Below are positions 1 through 7,167 of a stretch of 11,239 nucleotides of DNA, one piece after another. The stretch lies in NCBI GenBank assembly GCA_964348605.1, contig CAYGDC010000015.1:1-11239 (forward strand), in the 5' to 3' direction. A model generated the notes under the pieces. It was not told the origin of the DNA and searched no databases. It saw only the letters and a list, made by a program, of their open reading frames with translations. A program made the translations under genes and the position numbers. The DNA comes from JALOAR01 sp964348605 (GTDB taxonomy: Bacteria; Patescibacteriota; Minisyncoccia; UBA6257; Colwellbacteraceae). Position 1 is the first letter of the stretch; each line of letters starts with the position of its first letter.

Positions 1-433
1 TTATGCCTCTTCTAATTTCTATTGATCGCCTAAAAGTTGTTTCTGTGCCACCAGTATAACTATAAAATTGTACGCCCCCCACTTGTTCTATTCTCAAGGG
101 TCTTAAGGCATTTCTGTCCTCAACTGCGCTTACTTGAGATCCTAATACCATGCTTCTAAAATCAACTTCAAAAAAACCCTGTGTGGTAAATCCCTCGTTC
201 CATGCCCTCATCCCATTGCCAAGCCTAAAGCGATCGAGGGCATTCCCATCTAATATATTTTTAGCTATTTCAATTCCTTCTGCCGCGAGATTTGCGGCGA
301 TTGTTTGGTCAGCAATATTTCTTCCCTCGCCTATAGAACGTGCTAAAAACCCAGTCATGCTTAATATTCCAATTGTTATAAGTCCCATAGCTACTATCGC
401 CTCCCCCAATACTTGTCCTTTTATTTGTTTCAT
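1..433 (-). CDS. PilV-like minor prepilin, 3' end cut by window edge
   Basis: This open frame starts at the ATG at 433 and runs off the left edge after 144 codons without a stop. The protein begins with a six-residue leader, MKQIKG, followed by Q-V-L-G-E and a hydrophobic stretch of about 20 residues. That is the class III prepilin layout: cleavage after Gly6, with the conserved Glu at mature position 5 (residue 11). The first mature residue is Gln rather than the usual Phe. Residues 47-64 contain LAAEGIE and a DGN motif, which I recognise from PilV/PulJ-like minor pilins of Patescibacteria. It starts 2 nt after the stop of the upstream GspH-like gene and lies in the pilin-pilD unit, so it is probably a minor pilin processed by the neighbouring PilD. 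The prepilin call is strong; the PilV subfamily is a judgement. Confidence 0.8.
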   Translation of the reverse strand, partial: MKQIKGQVLGEAIVAMGLITIGILSMTGFLARSIGEGRNIADQTIAANLAAEGIEIAKNILDGNALDRFRLGNGMRAWNEGFTTQGFFEVDFRSMVLGSQVSAVEDRNALRPLRIEQVGGVQFYSYTGGTETTFRRSIEIRRGI

Positions 434-435
434 TT

Positions 436-1020
436 TTAGTTACGTGGTAAATCGATAAGTCCTTGATTATTAATTGTTATTCTTCTATGCATCCCTGTGG
501 GTAAAGCAACGCGTACTAACGCTTCGCTAATTGCAATATTTCCATTTATTATTGTGCGCGGATCCGGTGGAATAAAAACTATATTGATAAAGTCTATAGA
601 AATTCCTCCAATAGATGGCTGAAAAGTTACTCCATGATTTAAATTAATAATATTTGCTGAGCCTAAAACTTCTTCGCCTGCGTCATATCCTCGACTATTA
701 TTTATTCCGCACTGTCCTCTATCTAAAAAAATAAACGCCCTATTTCTTTCTATCCTAACCCCATGCCCACAAGTATTGCCACCAGCGGGAACAATGCCAC
801 TTAAAGTCATTGATTTAGCCCTCATAATAAGTAAGCGAAGTTTTTCTTGGCTTATCATTACAATAAAATCGCTCTCTCGCAGAGAGCTAGAAAGCCAAAT
901 AGAAGACATTAAAAAAACAAGAACCGAGCTCACTACTACAATCTCAACAAGAGTAAATCCACGATTATTTACTTTATGTGAAAAAAAACGCTTTTTATGG
1001 GCAACAGAGCTATATAGCAT
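436..1020 (-). CDS. GspH/FimT-like minor prepilin
   Basis: This 194-residue protein carries the class III prepilin signature R-G-F-T-L-V-E at residues 20-26. Cleavage is predicted between Gly21 and Phe22, with Glu26 as the conserved position-5 glutamate. A membrane-spanning N-terminal helix follows (about 22-45). The leader of 21 residues is long and basic, and I see no better internal start. The rest looks like a GspH/FimT globular domain, including a C-terminal R-R-I-T-I-N-N-Q-G segment (179-187) typical of that family. Cys84 and Cys104 could form a disulfide. GspH/FimT proteins are minor pilins placed at or near the fibre tip, and FimT homologues can bind DNA. The gene lies 23 nt after pilD and 2 nt before the PilV-like gene. 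It ends with TAA. Confidence 0.83.
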   Translation of the reverse strand: MLYSSVAHKKRFFSHKVNNRGFTLVEIVVVSSVLVFLMSSIWLSSSLRESDFIVMISQEKLRLLIMRAKSMTLSGIVPAGGNTCGHGVRIERNRAFIFLDRGQCGINNSRGYDAGEEVLGSANIINLNHGVTFQPSIGGISIDFINIVFIPPDPRTIINGNIAISEALVRVALPTGMHRRITINNQGLIDLPRN

Positions 1021-1043
1021 ATCGCTTATATAATTTACAAAGA

Positions 1044-1895
1044 CTACACTCCTAAATGGAGAAATCTAAAATACAAGGATATTATATCATAGCCAAAATA
1101 AACAACCATCATTACTCCAAGCGCAATAAAAGGCCCGAAGGGCAAAGCATCTTTAAATTTTTTCTTTTTACCTACAAGCATTATCATTCCAACAATCGCC
1201 CCAATAATAAAAGCTATTATCATAACTAGTAAGGCGTCAGGCCACCCGATAAGAATACCTATCGCCATAATAAGTTTAGCGTCTCCCCATCCCATTGCTT
1301 TTCCTCGCGAGAGAAGTATTATGGACGAGAAAAAAGCTCCACCGACAAATGCGGCAAAAAGACGCGCGAACCATAGATTATCAGTAAAGCTAAAAACAAA
1401 AGCATAGTCTCCAAGAAATGTTCCAGGGATAAGAGTAAAAAGTGGCACATCACCTGTCGCTATTATTATAGCGGAGGCGCCGCCAAGAAGAGTGATAATT
1501 ATCGTAAGCGCGTCAGGAATAACATAGTGACGTATGTCTATAAATGATATTACAAGCAAAACCAATAAAGCCGCCGCCCATATTAAGGCAAATGGCGTAA
1601 ATCCGAGCATTTGCGGAATTGTTGCAACAATAATACCCGACATTATCTCCACAATCGGATACTGTAATGAAATTTTTTCTCTGCAATTACGACATTTGCC
1701 AAACTGAGCAATAAAACTAATTATCGGTATAAGCTCGTACCAAGAGAGTATTTTATCACAGTGAGGGCAACGAGACCTACCTTTAAGTTGGCGCCCAAAT
1801 ACCACCCCGCCTAATTCATATCGCAAAATAAGAACATTCAGAAAACTGCCCAAAACAGCACCAAATAAAAAAAGAAATAATATCTGTAAAGTCAT
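1044..1895 (-). CDS. pilD: PilD prepilin peptidase / N-methyltransferase
   Basis: This 283-residue integral membrane aspartic protease (A24 family) cleaves prepilin leaders after the glycine and methylates the new N-terminus. The N-terminal domain has the tetracysteine zinc motif, C43-x2-C46 and C68-x2-C71, found in bifunctional enzymes. Catalytic aspartates are expected in F-I-D-I-R-H-Y-V-I-P-D (118-128) and in G-W-G-D-A-K (Asp205). Several hydrophobic segments (for example 2-22, 81-98, 103-120, 130-146, 181-197, 220-240, 255-275) give the usual polytopic fold, and the length is typical. It starts 3 nt after the stop of the pilin gene, so enzyme and main substrate are probably co-transcribed. 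All three prepilin-like genes of the window sit directly beside it. The start is favoured because it lets the first hydrophobic helix begin at residue 2. Confidence 0.95.
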   Translation of the reverse strand: MTLQILFLFLFGAVLGSFLNVLILRYELGGVVFGRQLKGRSRCPHCDKILSWYELIPIISFIAQFGKCRNCREKISLQYPIVEIMSGIIVATIPQMLGFTPFALIWAAALLVLLVISFIDIRHYVIPDALTIIITLLGGASAIIIATGDVPLFTLIPGTFLGDYAFVFSFTDNLWFARLFAAFVGGAFFSSIILLSRGKAMGWGDAKLIMAIGILIGWPDALLVMIIAFIIGAIVGMIMLVGKKKKFKDALPFGPFIALGVMMVVYFGYDIISLYFRFLHLGV

Positions 1896-1898
1896 TAT

Positions 1899-2387
1899 CT
1901 AGCTTCTTAGGCAGAAAAGAATATTGCAATCTATACCATTAATCGTACCAGTTACTGCCCTATTAGGACCCCGTCTCTCCATAGTAGCCGCTACTATATA
2001 TGAAAGACCATTCGGTCCAAAAGCATATTGATATGACTGAACTGCGATAGGATCATTAGGAACCTCGCCTGGCTGAGTTACTAATCCAAGATTAGTTGTT
2101 GAGTTACCTACCAATGTCGCCCAAGGAGAAAGAGCGGCTCCTGTCGCAGGTTGAGATAACGACCCACATGCTGAAGTAGTTGGATAATGACCACATCTCG
2201 CAAAATATAACTCTAATTGTGTTTGGACATTTCGCAAATCAGAAACCCTACGAGTATCTCGCGCATTTGCTTGAATAGTTGTAAACCCCTGAAAAGCTAA
2301 TCCCATTAAAATCCCCATAACGGCAATCACCACGACCATCTCTATAAGCGTAAATCCCCTTTGCTTATTTAACTGCTTTCTAAACAT
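1899..2387 (-). CDS. Type IV pilin-like protein, probable major pilin
   Basis: This 162-residue prepilin has an 11-residue basic leader ending in Q-R-G, then F-T-L-I-E-M and a hydrophobic helix (12-36). Cleavage is after Gly11, with Glu16 at mature position 5. The helix continues into ARDTRRVSDLRNVQTQLELYF (about 42-62), the GspG/PilA-type pattern followed by a G-x-Y-P turn. Four cysteines (C65, C74, C154, C159) could make two disulfides, one closing the C-terminal end like a D-region. The P-N-D-P segment (110-113) and a late Y-Q-Y-A-F stretch also match GspG-like pilins. It is first in its unit, behind its own promoter and directly upstream of pilD, which is why I favour major pilin over minor pilin. 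I see no Shine-Dalgarno sequence; the leader is A/T only near the ATG. Confidence 0.85.
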   Translation of the reverse strand: MFRKQLNKQRGFTLIEMVVVIAVMGILMGLAFQGFTTIQANARDTRRVSDLRNVQTQLELYFARCGHYPTTSACGSLSQPATGAALSPWATLVGNSTTNLGLVTQPGEVPNDPIAVQSYQYAFGPNGLSYIVAATMERRGPNRAVTGTINGIDCNILFCLRS

Positions 2388-2418
2388 ATTTTTTTTATTA
2401 TTTTTTTCGACTACTTAA

Positions 2419-2427
2419 ATTATACCA
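2419..2427 (-). promoter_or_regulatory. Extended -10 promoter for the pilin unit
   Basis: Read on the minus strand this is TGG-TATAAT, a perfect -10 box with the TGn extension. No good -35 hexamer lies 17-18 nt upstream, as is usual for extended -10 promoters. Transcription would begin near 2412, leaving a leader of about 25 nt before the pilin ATG at 2387. The sequence is seen directly; its activity is inferred. Confidence 0.6.
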
Positions 2428-2429
2428 TA

Positions 2430-2443
2430 CACAATTCACAATT
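2430..2443. repeat. Two tandem heptamers beside the pilin -10 box
   Basis: CACAATT occurs twice in direct tandem on the plus strand (GAATTGT-GAATTGT on the minus strand in another register). The pair lies immediately upstream of the pilin extended -10 box, inside what would be the -35/-10 spacer. It resembles the longer heptamer tracts elsewhere in the window. Two copies alone could be chance. Confidence 0.5.
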
Positions 2444-2567
2444 CATATGCGACTAACTCAAATATAACATATATTATATAATATTAATAAATTTTAAATA
2501 TAATTCGACCGCCTACTTTAGGTTTTAAACTTTATTTTTTGTATTTTTATCTTTAGCTTTAATAATA

Positions 2568-3782
2568 TTATGCTCCTGTTGAAACAAACTCTTGAATTGG
2601 GGCTAATATTGAGGCAAATAAAATTCCTACAACAATCCCAACAATAATCATTAATATTGGTTGGATAAACTCTACCAAGCCACTAACTAAATCTTCTACT
2701 TCTCTGCTATAAAAAGATGATACTTTTCTTAAAAGAACATCTATTTTGCCAGTTTGTTCTCCTACAGCAAGCATTTGAGAGACAAGCGGAGGAAAATATT
2801 TTGGATGTTTCGCGAGGGCTTGCGAAAGAAAGGTTCCATTTTTAACCTCATCAGCCACTATCATTAATATCTCGCCATAAATAGCGCTTCCCATAGTTCT
2901 TGCCGTTATTTCAATCGCTTGCACAATAGAAACTCCCCCTTTTACAAGAACCGATATTGAATCGGAAAATCGAGCAACATACATATTTTTAAGTATTTGA
3001 TTAAACATCGGTATACGAAGCATTATTTCATCTAAAAAAACTTTTCCTTCTTTGCTTTTAAAATAATCCTTAAAAGAAAATATTGTAAATGCTCCTCCAG
3101 CTAAAACCGCCCACCACCAATTAACTAAAAACGCGCCAAACGCAATAAGCGCTCTAGTCATTGCGGGCAACTCTGTTCCTAATTCCTGAAAAACGCTTTC
3201 TATTTGTGGAAAAACAACAATTGACATAAATATAACGACTATAAATAAAAAGCCGACTAAAAACATCGGATAAACTAAAGCGTTGCGCACTTTTGAAGCA
3301 AGAATTGCTTGTTTTTCCAAATAATCAGCTATAAAATTCGTTACCTCAGCCACTCTTCCTGTCGCCTCCGCAGAGCGAAGCATATTAACATAAAATTCGG
3401 TAAATATATTTTCGTGCCTTCCTATCGCCTGCGAAAGAGATAGCCCTGCGTCAATATCTTTTTGCATCCAAACAATAGCTTCTTTTAGAAGAATATTGCG
3501 CGTTTGTGCTGCAAGAGTACGTAGTGATTCCGATAATGAGACGTCTGATTCCAGCAAAGTAGCGAACTGTCTTGTAAAAATTACAATGTCTTTTTGAGTT
3601 ACCTGATTAAAAATATTAGTAATAGCAGAATGCGCTCCTTTTTTATGCGTTTCAGCAAGAGCTAAAATATATAAATTATCAGCAGCGATCCTTCTCGCCG
3701 CACTATCTCTATCTTCAGCCTCAATAAATCCAACTTGTAGCTGGCCAGTTTGATCTCTTGCTTGGTACTCAAATTTAATCAT
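2568..3782 (-). CDS. pilC: PilC inner-membrane platform protein of the T4P machine
   Basis: This 404-residue protein is the polytopic platform on which the PilB and PilT motors act. It shows the duplicated T2SSF domain: first copy about residues 67-190 (F-T-R-Q-F-A-T-L-L-E-S-D start, then R-S-A-E-A-T-G at 136-142) and second copy about 269-391 (V-A-R-F-S-D start, then A-V-G-E-Q-T-G at 339-345). The A/S-E-x-T-G repeats are hallmarks of the family. Membrane segments lie near 168-192, 212-236 and 370-394. Residues 1-45 form the short N-terminal domain seen in PilC/GspF proteins. Its ATG overlaps the pilT stop by one base (TAATG), so translation is almost certainly coupled to pilT. Length and architecture are complete. 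Confidence 0.95.
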   Translation of the reverse strand: MIKFEYQARDQTGQLQVGFIEAEDRDSAARRIAADNLYILALAETHKKGAHSAITNIFNQVTQKDIVIFTRQFATLLESDVSLSESLRTLAAQTRNILLKEAIVWMQKDIDAGLSLSQAIGRHENIFTEFYVNMLRSAEATGRVAEVTNFIADYLEKQAILASKVRNALVYPMFLVGFLFIVVIFMSIVVFPQIESVFQELGTELPAMTRALIAFGAFLVNWWWAVLAGGAFTIFSFKDYFKSKEGKVFLDEIMLRIPMFNQILKNMYVARFSDSISVLVKGGVSIVQAIEITARTMGSAIYGEILMIVADEVKNGTFLSQALAKHPKYFPPLVSQMLAVGEQTGKIDVLLRKVSSFYSREVEDLVSGLVEFIQPILMIIVGIVVGILFASILAPIQEFVSTGA

Positions 3783-4852
3783 TAGATTCTTTCAAGTAAA
3801 AGCCTTAATTCGTTCGGATTAAGCGAGTATCTTTCTGCTGTTTCAAATGAAACTTCTTTCTTTTTTACAAGCTCTGCAAGCGACCGATTAAGAGTTATCA
3901 TCCCGTCTTGCAAGCTTGTTTCTATAACTAAATCTATCTGGAAAAACTTTTTTTCACGAATAAGGTTTCTAATAGCCGCGTTTGTAAACATAAGCTCGCA
4001 CGCCGGGACTCTTCCTCCCCCTATTTTGGGAACAAGTCTTTGAGAAATTACGCCCGCGATAGTCGCTGAAAGCTGTGAAGCTACTTGATTTTGTTGTTCA
4101 GCTGGAAATGAGTCTATTATGCGGTCTATTGTTTGTGCTGCTGAATTAGTATGTAAAGTAGAGAAAACAAGATGTCCTGTTTCTGCTGCTGTCATAGCAG
4201 TAGCAATAGATTCCCTATCGCGCATTTCCCCGATCATTAATACATCAGGGTCTTGACGTAAAATTGCGCGTAAGGCGCGATGAAAATCCGGGCTATCAGT
4301 TGAAACTTCTCTTTGTGAAACAATAGATTTATCCTGCACAAAAAGATATTCCACTGGATCTTCAACGGTGACAATATGATTTGTTCTTTTATGGTTTATT
4401 TCATCAAGCATCGCAGCAAGAGTAGTTGATTTTCCTTGCCCAGCAGGGCCCACAACTAAAACAAACCCCTGAGAAAGATTAGTAAACTCTCTCAATAATG
4501 GCGATAGTCCCAACTCATCAATTGTTAAAATCTCGGCTGGAATTAAACGAAGAGCGGCAGCAAGAAAGCCTCTTTGAAAATAAACATTGGTTCTAAATCT
4601 CGCCTTATCTTCATAAGCATATGTAAAATCAACATCACCGTATTGAAGCAGCTTTTCTTTAAGAGCAGGAGTAAGAAGCGATAATGCAAGTCCTTGTGCA
4701 TCTTCAGGAGTTAGTATTGGCTCCTGTTGAAGACTAATAAGCGCGCCGTCAATTCTTAAAGTCGGCCGTCTGCCAACCGCAATGTGAAGGTCAGATGCTT
4801 TTTGTTTCGCAGTCGCAAGAAGCAATTCATGTAATTTTTCTTTATAGTTCAT
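3782..4852 (-). CDS. pilT: PilT pilus retraction ATPase
   Basis: This 356-residue hexameric secretion ATPase powers pilus disassembly and retraction, the step that pulls bound DNA or surfaces toward the cell. The N-terminal PAS-like domain begins with A-S-D-L-H-I (19-24). The Walker A loop is G-P-A-G-Q-G-K-S (135-142); the family normally has GPTGSGKS, so Thr and Ser are replaced by Ala and Gln while the catalytic Lys141 is kept. The Asp box is V-E-D-P-V-E-Y (163-169), Walker B is D-V-L-M-I-G-E-M-R-D (203-212), and the His box is G-H-L-V-F-S-T-L-H-T-N (226-236). A-I-R-N-L-I-R-E (293-300) is the PilT-specific C-terminal motif, which separates it from PilB. The D-x-x-M-I-T segment (316-320) also fits. 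It heads a two-gene unit with pilC. Confidence 0.95.
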   Translation of the reverse strand: MNYKEKLHELLLATAKQKASDLHIAVGRRPTLRIDGALISLQQEPILTPEDAQGLALSLLTPALKEKLLQYGDVDFTYAYEDKARFRTNVYFQRGFLAAALRLIPAEILTIDELGLSPLLREFTNLSQGFVLVVGPAGQGKSTTLAAMLDEINHKRTNHIVTVEDPVEYLFVQDKSIVSQREVSTDSPDFHRALRAILRQDPDVLMIGEMRDRESIATAMTAAETGHLVFSTLHTNSAAQTIDRIIDSFPAEQQNQVASQLSATIAGVISQRLVPKIGGGRVPACELMFTNAAIRNLIREKKFFQIDLVIETSLQDGMITLNRSLAELVKKKEVSFETAERYSLNPNELRLLLERI

Positions 4853-4864
4853 TGAAGTAGTTTA

Positions 4865-4889
4865 ATTATAATTTATAATATGAATTATA
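4865..4889 (-). promoter_or_regulatory. Possible promoter region upstream of pilT
   Basis: The minus strand contains two TATAAT matches, at 4889-4884 and 4870-4865, within 40 nt of the pilT ATG. The nearer box has a weak -35, TTGTGT, 18 nt upstream. The farther one gives a leader of about 30 nt, like the other promoters here. In DNA this AT-rich such matches arise easily, so this is a candidate only. Together with the 255-nt gap it supports a separate pilT-pilC transcript. Confidence 0.35.
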
Positions 4890-4942
4890 CACAAATCTTG
4901 TATATGAGTATCTTAAATTGGATTTTAAAAATACTGATTTTT

Positions 4943-4981
4943 ATTCTGTATTTTCTATCAACGCTGTTTGTAATTTTAAAT
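4943..4981. repeat. Degenerate heptamer tract, pilB-pilT gap (left block)
   Basis: On the plus strand this stretch can be cut into heptamers: ATTCTGT, ATTTTCT, ATCAACG, then a shift in register, then TTGTAAT and TTTAAAT (4968-4981). ATTCTGT recurs at 10844 and TTGTAAT recurs at 5037, 11019, 11044 and 11058. It is the weaker part of the intergenic repeat; the block at 5030-5100 is much clearer. Confidence 0.45.
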
Positions 4982-4988
4982 TTACTTG

Positions 4989-5003
4989 TCTCGCTTCGCG
5001 AGA
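4989..5003. other. Small perfect hairpin in the pilB-pilT gap
   Basis: TCTCGC and GCGAGA form a 6-bp GC-rich stem around a 3-nt loop. It is the only GC-rich element in this gap and lies between two heptamer blocks, downstream of pilB on the minus strand. No run of T follows on either strand, so it is not a standard intrinsic terminator. It could be an mRNA-stabilising or attenuating structure between pilB and pilT. Confidence 0.45.
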
Positions 5004-5029
5004 TTCCGCATAGAGGGGCAATTTAGTGC

Positions 5030-5100
5030 TTATAATTTGTAATTTTAATCTTTGGTCTTTATTGGTTGCTGATTTTTAGTTTTTAGTTTTTGGTTTTTGT
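5030..5100. repeat. Heptamer array, pilB-pilT gap (right block)
   Basis: On the plus strand these 71 bases divide into ten heptamers with one extra base. From 5030: TTATAAT, TTGTAAT, TTTAATC, TTTGGTC, TTTATTG, GTTGCTG, then a single A, then TTTTTAG, TTTTTAG, TTTTTGG, TTTTTGT. Almost every unit starts with TT. Twenty bases (5034-5053) are repeated exactly at 11055-11074, and fourteen (5051-5064) at 11117-11130. No reading frame in it belongs to a gene. It lies just beyond the pilB stop codon and so would form an A-rich 3' tail on a pilB transcript. Confidence 0.8.
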
Positions 5101-5107
5101 TATAAAT

Positions 5108-6841
5108 CTATGTCTCCGCTGTTTCTCCCAACACTTCTTCTATTGAAACAGTGCCATCTAGAGCTTTTATAATTCCGTCTTGGCGAAGACTAACCATTCC
5201 TTGTCGCAGGCCCTCATCTCTTACCTTTCCCTCACTTGCTCCCATATTAATAATATTCTCAAGCTCTCTTGTCATTTTCATTACTTCGTAAAGAGCAACC
5301 CTTCCCGCTGTTCCCTTTCCTTTGCATTTTGCGCAGCCTGACGCCTTATATATTTTATACGGAGGATTGTATAAAACAGTTTCTCTTACTTCTTTCGCAA
5401 GCTTAGATAATTCATCTTTTATTATTTTATCAATTTCTATAGAAACACCTTCCGGTTTTTTACAATTATCACAAAGACGGCGAATAAGTCTTTGCGCGAG
5501 CATAATATTTAAAGACGGCGCTAAAAGAAAAGGCGCAACTCCCATATCTAAAAGTCGCGGAATAACGCCGGCAGCGTTATTTGTGTGTAGTGTCGAAAGC
5601 ACTACGTGTCCAGTTAAAGCTGCCTGTACCGCTAAGCTTGCTGTTTCTCCGTCACGAATTTCACCAACCATAATAATGTCCGGATCCTGGCGAAGTGCTT
5701 GCCGGAGTCCTGAGGCAAATGTGTATCCTATATCTGGTTTTATTTGAGATTGATTTATGCCCGATACAAAATATTCAACAGGATCTTCCATGCTTAAGAT
5801 ATTCACATCTTCTTGATTCATCGTCTGCAAAAAAGCGTATAAAGTTGTAGTTTTGCCTGACCCCGTAGGCCCTGTAACCAAAACCATTCCAAAAGGTTTT
5901 TCTAGCCCTTCTTTAACCCACTGGGCATTTCTGCCCGTAAGCCCTAAATCAGCTACTCCTTTAAGTCCCATTGATGGATCAAGTACTCGAATAACTACTT
6001 TCTCTCCTAATGGAGTCGGAAAGGTGGAAACACGATAGTCTACATCTCTATCAAATATTATTGTTCTAAATCTTCCGTCTTGCGGGACGCGTGTTTCATC
6101 TATCTTTAAATCTGATAAGACTTTTACTCTAGAAACTATCGGCTGTAAAAGCTCAAGAGGAAACGCCGCTACCTCTTTTAAAGAACCATCTAATCTAAAT
6201 CTTATCCTTAGTTTTATTCTGCCAGGCTCTATATGAATATCTGATGCTTGCTGATCCACTGCTGCTCGTAATGTTGAGGCAACTATTCTAATTATTGGAG
6301 CCTCATCAACTTCGCCACCATCGTCAAGCGAAACAACTCGCTGAATTCCCGATACACCACCTGATTTAGCGCCCGTCGCTCTTATAGCCTCCTGTATTTC
6401 TCTTTCATAAGGAGCGTACATCCGAAGCACCCTTTCCCAATCACTACGGGAAATAACATATACTCCAAGAGTCATTTTATTTTGTTTAGCGACAAATCTT
6501 AGCGCTTCCTGCGCTTTTACATCATCGGGCTCAACCATTCCGATAACCACCATATTCCCAGAAATAGAAAGTGGCGCCACTTTATAGTTTCTTGCTATCT
6601 CTTCTGATATTAGAGCAAGCACTTGCTCGGTAATTGTCGCTAAATCAATTTTTTGATATGGAATTTGAGACGCGTCTGCTTTCGTTTGTGCAATAGTAAC
6701 ATCATCAACAAGCTTTCTTAATCGTATTATTTCTTCAAAAGACTTCCCCGTATTAGAGGATTCCGTTATAAGTTTTTGTGCTAATTCATCAGAAAGCACC
6801 GCGCGTTCTATTAATTTATTTGCAAGAGTGCGAGAATCCAT
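5108..6841 (-). CDS. pilB: PilB pilus extension ATPase
   Basis: This 577-residue GspE/PilB-family motor powers pilin polymerisation. The N-terminal MshEN-type domain spans about 40-150; such domains bind cyclic di-GMP in some homologues, which I cannot verify here. The core starts with A-S-D-I-H-I-E (199-205). Walker A is G-P-T-G-S-G-K-T (324-331), the Asp box M-E-D-P-V-E-Y (351-357), Walker B D-P-D-I-I-M-V-G-E-I-R-D (386-397), and the His box G-H-V-V-L-S-T-L-H-T-N (411-421). The C-terminal zinc site has C457-x2-C460 and C503-x2-C506, a PilB/GspE feature absent from PilT. Length is normal. A Shine-Dalgarno sequence inside the end of the upstream small gene fixes the start. A 255-nt repeat-filled gap separates it from pilT. 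Confidence 0.96.
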   Translation of the reverse strand: MDSRTLANKLIERAVLSDELAQKLITESSNTGKSFEEIIRLRKLVDDVTIAQTKADASQIPYQKIDLATITEQVLALISEEIARNYKVAPLSISGNMVVIGMVEPDDVKAQEALRFVAKQNKMTLGVYVISRSDWERVLRMYAPYEREIQEAIRATGAKSGGVSGIQRVVSLDDGGEVDEAPIIRIVASTLRAAVDQQASDIHIEPGRIKLRIRFRLDGSLKEVAAFPLELLQPIVSRVKVLSDLKIDETRVPQDGRFRTIIFDRDVDYRVSTFPTPLGEKVVIRVLDPSMGLKGVADLGLTGRNAQWVKEGLEKPFGMVLVTGPTGSGKTTTLYAFLQTMNQEDVNILSMEDPVEYFVSGINQSQIKPDIGYTFASGLRQALRQDPDIIMVGEIRDGETASLAVQAALTGHVVLSTLHTNNAAGVIPRLLDMGVAPFLLAPSLNIMLAQRLIRRLCDNCKKPEGVSIEIDKIIKDELSKLAKEVRETVLYNPPYKIYKASGCAKCKGKGTAGRVALYEVMKMTRELENIINMGASEGKVRDEGLRQGMVSLRQDGIIKALDGTVSIEEVLGETAET

Positions 6842-6847
6842 TTTGTT

Positions 6848-7165
6848 TTATCTCCTTCTAATTATAAAAGTTTGAAAAAGATTTGCCTTGGGAGCAAGGA
6901 TTTCAGTTATAAGTGGAGGCACAAGTGATTCTTTTTGTAAAAAACTCCAAGCCGGAGAATGAAGAATCGACTCAACATCTAAATTCGCCTGCGCGAACAG
7001 AGAAGCGCTTTTATAGCCATCAGGCCTCAAGAAGTCTTCCACGCGAGGCGCTGGCGAAAAAAAGAGATAATAGGTCAAAAAAGCTCCTCCTGTTAAAATC
7101 GCTAAGCCGATTACAAGTGAAATAAGCGCATTTTTATTTGGATTTTCTTGAATAATTATTGCCAT
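6848..7165 (-). CDS. Small single-span membrane protein of the pilus operon
   Basis: I do not recognise this 105-residue protein with certainty. It has a short polar N-terminus (1-12), one hydrophobic segment (about 13-36) and an extracytoplasmic tail of about 65 residues rich in Leu and Pro, ending in three arginines. There is no lipobox, so it is not a canonical PilP lipoprotein, although it occupies the place of PilP, between PilO and PilB. It starts 2 nt after the pilO-like stop and ends 6 nt before pilB, so it is certainly part of the operon. The codons for the final Arg-Arg-Arg and the stop carry the ribosome site for pilB. A role as an assembly-platform accessory is inferred from position only. 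Confidence 0.72.
   Translation of the reverse strand: MAIIIQENPNKNALISLVIGLAILTGGAFLTYYLFFSPAPRVEDFLRPDGYKSASLFAQANLDVESILHSPAWSFLQKESLVPPLITEILAPKANLFQTFIIRRR
6851..6857 (-). promoter_or_regulatory. Ribosome binding site for pilB inside the upstream gene
   Basis: The minus strand reads AAGGAGA, ending 9 nt before the pilB ATG. It is made by the arginine codons AGA-AGG-AGA at the end of the small membrane-protein gene. It is the clearest Shine-Dalgarno sequence in the window and supports coupled translation of the two genes. Confidence 0.75.
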
Positions 7166-7167
7166 AT

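Noticed and set aside
150..458. Plus-strand open frame of 102 codons at the left end
   Set aside because: It is antisense to the PilV-like prepilin gene, has no recognisable domain, and the minus-strand frame has a clear prepilin signal.
4989..5003. Intrinsic terminator after pilB
   Set aside because: The 6-bp hairpin lacks a following T-run on either strand.
5322..6038. Plus-strand open frames inside pilB
   Set aside because: They are antisense to the Walker and zinc motifs of pilB and show no independent start signals or domains.
6848..7165. PilP lipoprotein
   Set aside because: No signal-peptidase II lipobox or cysteine is present, and the length is well below that of PilP. Only the position agrees.
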